Shown here one piece after another: positions 16,514 to 23,619 of a stretch of 23,893 nt of DNA. Made by a program: the position numbers and the translations under genes. The stretch is from an uncultured Alkalilimnicola sp. (lineage in GTDB: Bacteria; Pseudomonadota; Gammaproteobacteria; Nitrococcales; AK92), in assembly GCA_937951875.1 (NCBI GenBank), contig CALGAN010000052.1, positions 1-23,893 on the forward strand. Reading direction: 5' to 3'. Numbering within the stretch: the stretch's first letter is position 1; every line of letters begins with the position of its first letter. Below the pieces are notes generated by a model. It did not search any database. It was given only the letters and a program-made list of their open reading frames with translations, and was not told the origin of the DNA.

Positions 16514-17242
16514 ATGGACAAGCCGACGATATTCATCTCCGACCTGCACCTCGACCCTTCCCGCCCGGCCGTGACCGGGCTGTTCCTGCGGTTTCTGGAG
16601 GCGCAGCGGGAACAAGCGAAGGCCCTGTACATCCTCGGCGATCTGTTCGAGGCCTGGATCGGCGACGACGCCGTGCCGGCCGACCATCCGGTGCTGGCGG
16701 GGCTGCGGCGCTTCGCCGAGCGCGCGCCGCTGTTCGTGATGCACGGTAACCGCGACTTCCTGCTGGGCGAGCGTTTCGCCGAGACCAGCGGCGCGACCCT
16801 GCTGGCCGACCCCAGCGTCGTGGACCTGTACGGCACGCCGACGCTGGTGATGCACGGCGACAGCCTCTGCACCGACGACCACGCTTACCAGCAATTCCGC
16901 GCCATGGTGCGCAACCCGGCCTGGCAGCAGGCGTTCCTGGCCATGAGCGTGCCCGAGCGCATCGCCATGGCGAAACAGGCCCGCTCCGAGAGCAGCGCTC
17001 GCAACAGCCAGCTCGACGACTATCTGATGGACGTCAACGCCGACGCCGTCGCCGCCGCCTTCCGCAGCCACGGGGTGAGCCGCATCATCCACGGCCACAC
17101 CCATCGGCCGGCGATCCACAATCTGGAAGTGGACGGCCGCGCCTGCCAGCGCATCGTGCTGGGCGACTGGTACGACCAGGGCAGCGCGCTGTTCGTCCAC
17201 CCCGACCGCGTCGAACTGCGCGGCCTGCCGCTGCAGGGCTGA
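16514..17242 (+). CDS. lpxH: UDP-2,3-diacylglucosamine diphosphatase LpxH
   Basis: 242 residues. LpxH cleaves UDP-2,3-diacylglucosamine to lipid X and UMP, the fourth step of lipid A synthesis, at the inner face of the inner membrane. The calcineurin-like di-manganese site is complete and nearly at E. coli numbering: D10 and H12 in SDLHL, D43 in GDLFEAW, N79 in HGNRD, H114 in VMHGD, and H195/H197 in HGHTH. The insertion that forms the acyl-chain cap (about 120-170, with YQQFRAMVRNPAWQQ) is present. Its position divergent from cysS and convergent with the DUF349 gene gives no operon partner; other lipid A genes are not in the window. Confidence 0.96.
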   Translation: MDKPTIFISDLHLDPSRPAVTGLFLRFLEAQREQAKALYILGDLFEAWIGDDAVPADHPVLAGLRRFAERAPLFVMHGNRDFLLGERFAETSGATLLADPSVVDLYGTPTLVMHGDSLCTDDHAYQQFRAMVRNPAWQQAFLAMSVPERIAMAKQARSESSARNSQLDDYLMDVNADAVAAAFRSHGVSRIIHGHTHRPAIHNLEVDGRACQRIVLGDWYDQGSALFVHPDRVELRGLPLQG

Positions 17243-17247
17243 ACACG

Positions 17248-17269
17248 CCGCCCCGACGCATCGGGGCGG
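17248..17269. terminator. Inverted repeat between convergent lpxH and DUF349 gene
   Basis: A perfect 9-bp GC-rich stem (17248-17256 with 17261-17269) with a CGCA tetraloop occupies most of the 34-bp gap between the two stops. No T-run follows on either strand. Probable shared transcript-end structure. Confidence 0.5.
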
Positions 17270-17276
17270 GCGGCGC

Positions 17277-20132
17277 TCAGCTGCCCAGCGCCGCCAGCGC
17301 GGCCTGGAAGCGCCGCTCGAGCCAGGCCTGGTCCTCGGGCGCCGCCGGGCCGACGGTCAGCCACTCCAGCCGCAGGCGGCGCGCTTCGACCTCCGGACGC
17401 TCGCGCACGCCTTCGGCCATACCTTGAGCCAAGCGGCGCACCTGCAGATCCATGCGCAGACCGCGATCCTCCGGGGGCGAGTCGACGCCGGCCAGGATCT
17501 CGGCGCGCACGCACAGCTCGTGGCGCCGCGCCCGGTTGTGCGCCAGCTCCTCGGCACCGAAGCCGGCATCGGCGGCAGCCACCAACCGCTCCCAGCGCGC
17601 CTGCAGCGCCGGCCGCAACTCGGCCGGCGCGGGCGGCAGCTCCTGCCACTGCTGCTGGGCCGCCTCGACTAGCGCCCGCGCCTCCGCCGGCGCGGTCAAC
17701 ACCCGCTCCTCCAGCCGCGCGCATAAGGCCGCGCGCCGCTCGACGTTGGCGAATTCCTCACGCCAGCGCTGCAACTCCTGGTCGCGGTCGCGCGCGCTCA
17801 GCGCCTGCTCGACCCGATCCAGACGCGCGCCGAAGCTGCGCGCGGCGTCGCGCGGCAGCGCGTCCAGGCCGTCCAGCGCCTGGCGCAACGCCTGCAAGCG
17901 CTCGCGCAGAGCCTCGGTGGTCTCGTCCAGGCGTCCGAGCAACGCCTCGGCCTCCTCGCACAGCGCCTGGGCGCGCGCGACGCTGGCCTGACGCTCCTGC
18001 TCCTGCAGGTTGCGCAGCTCGTCGCGGCGCTCGAACACCCGGTCGCAGGCGGCGCGGAACTCCTTCCACAGGCGCCGCTCGACACCGGCCGGCGCCGTCC
18101 CCGCCGCTTTCCACTGCGCCTGCAGCTCCTTGGCCTGCTGCGCGGCGGCGCGGAAATCCTCCAGGGTGGTCAGCGCCCGCGCCTGTTCCACCAGCGCCTC
18201 TTTGCGCTGGCGGATGACGTCCTGCTTGGCGCGGATGCGCTCGGTGAGGGCAGCCATCATGCCCTCGAAGCGCTCCTCCACCGCCTGGCCAGCGCGTCGA
18301 TCGACCGGCGCCGCCGCCACCCATTCCTTGCGCGCCTGGGCGCGGATCGCCTCCAGCGCGGCCAGCTCCAGCCGGTCCCAATCGGCGCTGGCCATGAACT
18401 GCTCCAGTTGCGCGCTGATGCGCTCGCGCTGCTCCAGGTTGAGCTGCTTGAACCGCGCCTGCTCCTCGAAATAGGCCTTGCAGGGCTCGAACGCCTTATC
18501 AGCGGCCTGGCGGAAGCGCTCCCACAACCGCTGCGCCTCCGGCGAGGCGGAGCCGCCGGTGGCCTTCCACTCCTCCTGCAGGGCGCGGATGCGCTCGGCG
18601 CGCACGGGCGGCTCTAGATCGACGTCGATCAGCGCCTCCATCCGCCGGCACAGCTCCTCCTGCTTCGGCAAGGTGGCGAAGCGGCGCCAGTCCTGAAGCT
18701 CGCGCACGCGTCCGGCGTACTTCTTCAGGCGCCGCTCCAGCCGCTCCTGATCGCGCGCCGGCAGCTGCTCGAGCGCCCGCTGCGCGCGGGCCAGCAGGCG
18801 CTGCGCCTCCTTCAGGTGGCCGCCGCCGAGCTGCTGATCCAGCGCCGCCAGCGTCTCTTCCAGCTTGGCCAGCTGCTGCGCGCGCTGGGCGTTGAGGCGC
18901 TCGCGCTGCTCCTCCACCGCGTCCAGCTCGGCGGCCGCCTGCCCGAGCAGCGCCGGCAGCGGCAAGGGCAAATCCCAGGCGGTCCGCTCCAGCACCCGGC
19001 GCAGATCCTGGGCGGCGGCGCGCAGCGCGGCGTCGTCGTTGACGTCGGCGGTGTGGGCGGCGTTGAGCGCCTCGGCCAACTCGCCCTCGTGCGCCAGATA
19101 ACGCTGCGCGGCCTCGACGTAGCCGCGCAATACCCGCAGTGCCTGCCGGTAGGCGGCGGCTTCGTTCGCATCGGCCGGCTCGGCGGCCACGGCTTCGGCC
19201 AGCCGCTGCTCCAGCGTCGCCAGCCGCGCTGGATCCGGCTCCGGCTGCGCCTGCAGCTCGTCGAGCCAGGCGTTGACATCGGGCGCGGCCTGCGGCGCGG
19301 ACGGCGTCTCCACCACCACCGGCTCCGGCTCGGGACGGTTGGCCTGCTCTTGGATGCGCTGCTCGACACGCCGGCGCGCCGCCTCGAAGCGCGCCGCCAG
19401 CGCCTCGTCGGCCGCCAGCGGAACCGCCTGCCAGCGGTTCTCCAGCCGCAGCTTCTCGCCGTTGTAACCGTGACGCCACGGCGCCTCGGCCAGCGCCTCC
19501 ATCTCCTCGCACAAGGCGACCCGCTGGGCGCGCGCCTGTTCCTCGGCGGCCTGGCGGCGCTGTAGTTCCTCCAGCGCCTCGCGCGCCAGCTTGGCGACCT
19601 TGCGATCCTTGTCGCGGGCCAGACGGCTGACGCGCTCCAGCGTCGCCGGCGCCCGCAACCGCTGCACCGCCGCCAGCCGCACGCGGGCGGCATCGTCGTT
19701 GAGCGCGGCATCCTCGAGCACGGCCTCGGCGTCGAGCCGGTTCAGGGCAGCGATGCGCAGCTCCGGCTCGCGGCCGCGGCGGGCGACGAACGCCAGCACC
19801 GATTCGTCGTCGCACAACGCCAGCTCGGCCAGCCGGACGTTGATGTCGGCCCCTTCGGCGCCGCCCGCCAGCAACTGGCGGTAGCGCGCGCTCGCCACCT
19901 CGCGCACGCCCGCGTCGTTGTCCTCGTTGGTGCGACGGCGTAGAAACGCCAGATCGGAAACGCGCTTGACCGCGCTGCGCCGGACGTCGGGATCGACGTC
20001 GTGCTCGGCCAAGCGCAGCAGGATCTTCATATCCTCGGGGTTCTGCGGTGACAGGGCGAGCAGGGCTTGCTTGCGAACCTCGGGCTTGGCGTGCTGCCAG
20101 CGGGGCTTGAAGAATCGGTCGAGGAACAACAT
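17277..20132 (-). CDS. Large HEAT-repeat and DUF349-domain protein of unknown function
   Basis: 951 residues, the largest gene here, with no signal peptide or membrane segment, so probably cytosolic. Residues 1-195 look like helical HEAT-type repeats (short units rich in VR, LAL and DVDPDVRRSAVKR). The rest is charged, Ala/Arg/Glu/Leu-rich and probably long helical or coiled. A DUF349-like pattern, a tryptophan followed after about 12-20 residues by an (E)RF..A helix, recurs six times, at W234, W522, W604, W674, W829 and W924; the clearest are LWERFRQAADKAF (536-548) and LWKEFRAACDRVF (688-700). A proline/glutamate linker near 265-300 separates the first from the others. No catalytic motif is seen. 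I chose the ATG giving MLFLDRFFKPRW, preceded by AGGAAG; an upstream TTG is possible. Family function is not known to me. Confidence 0.85.
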   Translation of the reverse strand: MLFLDRFFKPRWQHAKPEVRKQALLALSPQNPEDMKILLRLAEHDVDPDVRRSAVKRVSDLAFLRRRTNEDNDAGVREVASARYRQLLAGGAEGADINVRLAELALCDDESVLAFVARRGREPELRIAALNRLDAEAVLEDAALNDDAARVRLAAVQRLRAPATLERVSRLARDKDRKVAKLAREALEELQRRQAAEEQARAQRVALCEEMEALAEAPWRHGYNGEKLRLENRWQAVPLAADEALAARFEAARRRVEQRIQEQANRPEPEPVVVETPSAPQAAPDVNAWLDELQAQPEPDPARLATLEQRLAEAVAAEPADANEAAAYRQALRVLRGYVEAAQRYLAHEGELAEALNAAHTADVNDDAALRAAAQDLRRVLERTAWDLPLPLPALLGQAAAELDAVEEQRERLNAQRAQQLAKLEETLAALDQQLGGGHLKEAQRLLARAQRALEQLPARDQERLERRLKKYAGRVRELQDWRRFATLPKQEELCRRMEALIDVDLEPPVRAERIRALQEEWKATGGSASPEAQRLWERFRQAADKAFEPCKAYFEEQARFKQLNLEQRERISAQLEQFMASADWDRLELAALEAIRAQARKEWVAAAPVDRRAGQAVEERFEGMMAALTERIRAKQDVIRQRKEALVEQARALTTLEDFRAAAQQAKELQAQWKAAGTAPAGVERRLWKEFRAACDRVFERRDELRNLQEQERQASVARAQALCEEAEALLGRLDETTEALRERLQALRQALDGLDALPRDAARSFGARLDRVEQALSARDRDQELQRWREEFANVERRAALCARLEERVLTAPAEARALVEAAQQQWQELPPAPAELRPALQARWERLVAAADAGFGAEELAHNRARRHELCVRAEILAGVDSPPEDRGLRMDLQVRRLAQGMAEGVRERPEVEARRLRLEWLTVGPAAPEDQAWLERRFQAALAALGS

Positions 20133-20254
20133 AGCGCGCTGCTTCCTAATCAATCACGCGGGCGGATGACAATGAGCTTGCCAGTGTACAAACCGGCCAC
20201 CACCAATAACAGTCGCGACGGCGCATCCCATCGGATCAACGCCTTCGCGCAGCG

Positions 20255-20863
20255 ATGACGGCGCCTCCCCCTCGGGCCACGGAGATTCGCCCGCCGCGTT
20301 TCGCCTCGCTGCGCCGCTACTGGGCGCTGGCGGCGGTCGCCGCCGTCGCCGCGCTGCTGCAGGCGCTGGCGCCGGACGGGCTGCGCTACGAACGCGAGGC
20401 GATCCTCGACGGCCAGCTCTGGCGCCTGGTCACCGGCAACCTGCTGCACCTCGGCTGGACTCACCTGGCGCTGAACCTGGCGGGCCTGCTGATCATCGGC
20501 CTGAGCTTTCCAGGCGCGGGGGCCGACCGGCCCTGGCGCCTGCTCGCCGACCTGCTGCTGCTGAGCTTGGCGGTGGGTCTGGGGCTGCTGTGGGGCAGTC
20601 CCGACGTGGCCTGGTACGTGGGGCTGTCGGGAGCGCTGCACGGCCTGCTGGTGCTGGCCGCCGCCGGCGAATGGCACCGCTCGCCCCGGTTCGCGCTGAC
20701 GGTGCTGATCGCGCTGGCGCTGAAGCTGGCCTGGGAGCAGTGGACGGACGCGGGCGCGACCGCCGCGCTGATCGGCGGCAAGGTGGTGGTCGACGCCCAC
20801 CTGTACGGTGCCCTCGGCGGCGCGCTGCTGGCGCCGCTGCGGTATTGGCGCGAGGGCCGCTGA
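20255..20863 (+). CDS. rrtA: Rhombosortase, GlyGly-CTERM-processing rhomboid-like intramembrane serine protease
   Basis: 202 residues with about six hydrophobic segments, a compact rhomboid core. The family landmarks are visible: GQLWRLVTGNLLHLGWTHLA (53-72) with the rhomboid-type H/N-rich helix 2, the active-site serine S125 in the GLSGALHG motif (123-130), and a C-terminal catalytic histidine H182 in VVDAHLYGALGG. The short length and the GxSGxLHG form favour rhombosortase over house-keeping GlpG. Rhombosortases cleave proteins carrying a C-terminal GlyGly-CTERM signal (small Gly motif, membrane helix, basic tail), many of them secreted by type II secretion. No such substrate is encoded in this window. 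The gene is divergent from the DUF349 gene and converges on the MFS gene with only six bases between stops. Confidence 0.88.
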   Translation: MTAPPPRATEIRPPRFASLRRYWALAAVAAVAALLQALAPDGLRYEREAILDGQLWRLVTGNLLHLGWTHLALNLAGLLIIGLSFPGAGADRPWRLLADLLLLSLAVGLGLLWGSPDVAWYVGLSGALHGLLVLAAAGEWHRSPRFALTVLIALALKLAWEQWTDAGATAALIGGKVVVDAHLYGALGGALLAPLRYWREGR

Positions 20864-20870
20864 GCGGCCC
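20854..20870. other. Inverted repeat with the rrtA stop codon as its loop
   Basis: GGGCCGC (20854-20860) pairs perfectly with GCGGCCC (20864-20870). The 3-base loop is exactly the TGA stop of rrtA, and the last base of the stem is the first base of the MFS stop on the other strand. No T-run follows. It may end or protect both converging transcripts. Confidence 0.45.
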
Positions 20871-22060
20871 TACCCGTCCAGCCCGCCCCGCACCAACGTG
20901 CGGTGGAAGCCCAGCGCCAGCAGCGCGCAGACGCCGATGATCACCCCCATCGGCCGCGCGGTGCCGTCGTGGCACACCCCCACCAGCACGCCGGCGAGCG
21001 TCGCCGCCACGAACTGCAGGGTGCCCAGCAGCGCCGAGGCGCTGCCGGCGCGCGCGCCGTGCCCGGCCAACGCCCCGGCCATGGCGTTGGCCTGGATGAA
21101 ACCCAGACTGGCCATGAAACCGAACAGCGGCACCAGCAAGGCCGGCAGGCCGCCGAAGCCGCTGACCCCGACGCCCAGCACCAGCACCCCGAACACGGCC
21201 GCGGCCCGTAGCGCCCAGCGCAGCACGTCGTCGGCCCGCAAACTCGTCAGTAGCCGGCGGTTCACCTGGGAGGCCGCGATCAACCCGAACGCGTTGAGCC
21301 CGAACAGCCAGCCGTACATGTTGGCCGGCACGCCGTACAAATCGATGAACACGAACGGCGAACCGGCGATGTAGGCGAACATGCCGGCGTAGGCCACGCC
21401 CGAGCTCAACGAATAGCCGAGGAACAGGCGATCCCGCAGCAACTCGGCGTAGCCGCGCAGCACCCCGCCCAGCCGCAGCGGCGCGCGCCGGGCCTCGGGG
21501 CTGAGCGTCTCCGGCAAGGCCTTGGCCGTGGCGATCAGGCAGCACAAGCCGAACAGCGCCAGGACGACGAAGATCGCCTGCCAGCCGAAGGCGGTGAACA
21601 GATAGCCGCCCGCCAGCGGCGCCAGGATGGGCGCCACGCCCATGACCAGCACCAGCAGCGAGAACACCTTGGCCGCCGTCTGCGGATCGAACAGATCGCG
21701 CACCATGGCGCGGGAGCTGACCATGCCGGCGCAGGCGCCCAGGGCCTGGACGAAGCGCAGTCCGATCAGCGTCTCGATGTTGGGCGCCAGAGCGCAGCCC
21801 AGCGACGCCACCACGTACAACGCCAGGCCGATGTAGAGCGGTCCCTTGCGGCCGAAGCGGTCGATCAGCGGCCCATAGAAGGTCTGGCCCAGCGCCAGAC
21901 CGACGAAGAACGCGGCCAGGGTGAACTGCACCGAGCCAGGGTCGGTGGCGAACGCCCGCTCCAGCGTCGGCAGGCTAGGCAGGTACATATCGACGGACAT
22001 GGGACCGAATGCGGTCAGGGCGCCGAGAATGAGAATGAGGCTGAGTCGACGGGAGGCCAT
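20870..22060 (-). CDS. Bcr/CflA-family multidrug efflux MFS transporter
   Basis: 396 residues with twelve likely membrane helices, the 12-TM drug:proton antiporter layout. The first helix has the FGPMSVDMYLPSLPTL signature of the Bcr/CflA branch; loop 2-3 has MFS motif A as GPLIDRFGRKGPLY, and helix 4 carries RFVQALGACAGMVSSRAMVRD. These resemble E. coli Bcr, which exports bicyclomycin and other compounds, but substrates cannot be predicted. The cytoplasmic loop between the halves is around residues 185-210. There is no purine-rich Shine-Dalgarno sequence; the leader is instead pyrimidine-rich, with three CCCCTC copies. A TATGAT box (minus strand, 22105-22110) may be the -10. No adjacent regulator gene is present. 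Confidence 0.9.
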   Translation of the reverse strand: MASRRLSLILILGALTAFGPMSVDMYLPSLPTLERAFATDPGSVQFTLAAFFVGLALGQTFYGPLIDRFGRKGPLYIGLALYVVASLGCALAPNIETLIGLRFVQALGACAGMVSSRAMVRDLFDPQTAAKVFSLLVLVMGVAPILAPLAGGYLFTAFGWQAIFVVLALFGLCCLIATAKALPETLSPEARRAPLRLGGVLRGYAELLRDRLFLGYSLSSGVAYAGMFAYIAGSPFVFIDLYGVPANMYGWLFGLNAFGLIAASQVNRRLLTSLRADDVLRWALRAAAVFGVLVLGVGVSGFGGLPALLVPLFGFMASLGFIQANAMAGALAGHGARAGSASALLGTLQFVAATLAGVLVGVCHDGTARPMGVIIGVCALLALGFHRTLVRGGLDG

Positions 22061-22063
22061 GAT

Positions 22064-22124
22064 TGGAGGGGTAGCTATAGGTGGAGGGGACTAGAGGGGC
22101 AGCGATCATAGCGCGAAAACGCGC
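22064..22124 (-). promoter_or_regulatory. Pyrimidine-rich leader with CCCCTC repeats and upstream palindrome, before the MFS gene
   Basis: On the minus strand, TATGAT (22105-22110) resembles a -10 box, and the adjoining palindrome GCGCG-TTTT-CGCGC (22111-22124) occupies the spacer where a repressor could bind. Downstream, three CCCCTC copies (plus-strand GAGGGG near 22066, 22084 and 22094) follow one another, the first two in an 18-bp direct repeat. I see no good -35. The regulatory role is inference. Confidence 0.25.
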
Positions 22125-22156
22125 CACCCGCCCGCGGCAACGGCACGGGCGCCGGC

Positions 22157-22675
22157 TCAGCGAACCGGCGGCTCGACCCGCAGGTCGACCCGGGTGCCGT
22201 CCCGATCGGTGCCCACCGCCACCATGGCCGCCACCCGGCCCTTGTCGAGATAGGTCATGACCTGGCTGCGGCGCTGCCGCTCGACACGCGCCGGCGGTCC
22301 ATAGCGATCGCGGTAGAAAGCCAGCACCTCCTCGACGCCCAGCGAAGTCGTGTACACCAGAATGCCGGGGTGGGCGCTGCGCTCGACCCGCTGCCGCACC
22401 TTGGCGTCGGCCGGCACCGGCAGGCCGTAGAACTCGGTGGGCGCGCCCCCGGGCTTGCCGCGCTCGGGCGCGGCGGCCTCCGGCTTGGACGCGCGCTCCA
22501 GCTCGATCGCCACGCCGCGCTGCCCTTTCGGCAGGCGCTGGCCATAGTGGGTGACGCCAGCTTCGTCGACCCACTTGTAGATCTTCTCCGCCCACGCGGC
22601 CGGCGCCGCCGCCCCGAGCGCGAGCAGCAGCGCGGCGAACGAAGCTCGAAGAATGGCTTGACGCATGCGATGCAC
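22157..22675 (-). CDS. Periplasmic DUF4124-domain protein
   Basis: 172 residues. A Sec signal peptide is clear: a basic start, a hydrophobic core (FAALLLALGAAAP) and a likely cut after AWA at about residue 29. The mature N-terminus IYKWVDEAGVTHYGQRLPKG is the DUF4124 hallmark, a small beta domain common in exported proteobacterial proteins. After a Pro/Gly/Lys/Glu linker (about 60-80) comes a second region, 83-172, with GLPVPADAKV, a LVYTTS strand, VEEVLAFYRDRYG and a closing beta-rich tail, resembling a small alpha/beta domain rather than more DUF4124. The role is unknown. Two in-frame ATGs nine bases apart are possible starts; neither has a clear ribosome binding site. It lies 75 bp after the EEP gene on the same strand. 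Confidence 0.8.
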   Translation of the reverse strand: MHRMRQAILRASFAALLLALGAAAPAAWAEKIYKWVDEAGVTHYGQRLPKGQRGVAIELERASKPEAAAPERGKPGGAPTEFYGLPVPADAKVRQRVERSAHPGILVYTTSLGVEEVLAFYRDRYGPPARVERQRRSQVMTYLDKGRVAAMVAVGTDRDGTRVDLRVEPPVR

Positions 22676-22750
22676 GGACAGAAACCGAAGAAAGCGTTAC
22701 TCCCGGCGACCTAGGCTAGCCGAGCGCCCTGCCCGCCGCCATGGCCTGCG

Positions 22751-23494
22751 TCAAACCTGCCGCTCCAGCTCCACCACCAGCGGCAAGTGGTCGGAGAACA
22801 ACCGGTCGTCGTAGCTGTAGACGTTGACCACGGCGAAGTGCTTGCTCACGAACAGGTGGTCGAGATAGCGGCGCGGCCGCCAGGCCGGGAAGGTCGGCGC
22901 CGAGGCGGCGCGCTCCAGATGGCTTTCGTCCAACAGTCCCAGCTCCGCCTGCTCGGAGATGTTGAAGTCGCCGGTGAGGATGGTCGGCCCCTGGCTGCGA
23001 TCGACGATTTCGGCGATGTGGTGGATCTGCGGCAGCCGCAGGGTGCGCTCCAGCGACAGGTGGGTCACCAGCAGCCGCACGGTCATGCCCGCCAGCGCCA
23101 CCTCGGCCTCGCTCAGGAAGCGCGGCTCGCCGATGCCTGGCAGCGGATGGTTGCGCACGATCCGCACCGGCGTGCGCGCGCACACAGCGTTGCCCTGATT
23201 GACGCGCGCTCCGACCACGCGGGTCGGGAAGAACGCCGCGTGGACCAAGCCCGAGCGGTGCGCCAGCACCTCCAGCTGGTCGACCCAGCGGGTACGGCGC
23301 GAGCCAGCGTCGACCTCGCACAAGGCGGCGACGTCCACCGCCTCCTCGCGCAGGAAATCGGCCGCCTGCTCGATGAAGCGCGCATCGTGCGCCAGCCGAT
23401 ACTTCCAGGCCGTGATCAGGTATTGCCAATAGCCTCGCGTCGTACCGATGCCGAGCTGCAGATTGCAGACAGCGATCCGCACCCGCTCGCCCAT
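22751..23494 (-). CDS. Endonuclease/exonuclease/phosphatase (EEP) family metal-dependent hydrolase
   Basis: 247 residues of one EEP domain, the DNase I / exonuclease III / sphingomyelinase fold. The active-site set is complete: N11 in VCNLQLG, E60 in ALCEVD, H145 in VTHLS, D176 and N178 in LTGDFNIS, D212 in YLDHLFVS, and D235/H236 in FSDHLPL. These bind a divalent metal and cleave a phosphodiester or phosphate ester; the substrate cannot be told. No signal peptide or membrane helix is visible. The first ATG directly abuts a GGAGG sequence, too close for use as its ribosome binding site; either the AAGGAGG about 14 nt upstream serves it, or the in-frame GTG four codons in is the true start. 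Confidence 0.88.
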   Translation of the reverse strand: MGERVRIAVCNLQLGIGTTRGYWQYLITAWKYRLAHDARFIEQAADFLREEAVDVAALCEVDAGSRRTRWVDQLEVLAHRSGLVHAAFFPTRVVGARVNQGNAVCARTPVRIVRNHPLPGIGEPRFLSEAEVALAGMTVRLLVTHLSLERTLRLPQIHHIAEIVDRSQGPTILTGDFNISEQAELGLLDESHLERAASAPTFPAWRPRRYLDHLFVSKHFAVVNVYSYDDRLFSDHLPLVVELERQV

Positions 23495-23583
23495 CCTCCG
23501 TCTCTCGCCTCCTCCTTACTGTCCTTGCGCTGGCCTCGCCTCCATAGTGGGGACTGCCGCGCTTGAGGCCGGCCCCGAACGGC

Positions 23584-23611
23584 CCGACAGTAACGAGCTG
23601 TCGGCAGGAGG
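23584..23611 (+). promoter_or_regulatory. Hairpin directly upstream of a strong ribosome binding site
   Basis: CCGACAG (23584-23590) pairs perfectly with CTGTCGG (23598-23604) around a 7-nt loop. One base later lies AGGAGG (23606-23611), a perfect Shine-Dalgarno sequence 8 bases before the ATG of the last gene. The hairpin could stabilise the 5' end or modulate ribosome access. Confidence 0.4.
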
Positions 23612-23619
23612 ATGTGGTC

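Noticed and set aside
18499..19815. Arg/Gly/Ala-rich 438-residue frame inside the DUF349 gene
   Set aside because: Same-strand but off-frame reading of a GC-rich gene, with extreme composition and no motif.
20133..20254. Promoter in the divergent gap between the DUF349 gene and rrtA
   Set aside because: A TACACT box is visible on the minus strand, but no -35 at a proper distance, so I do not list it as a promoter.
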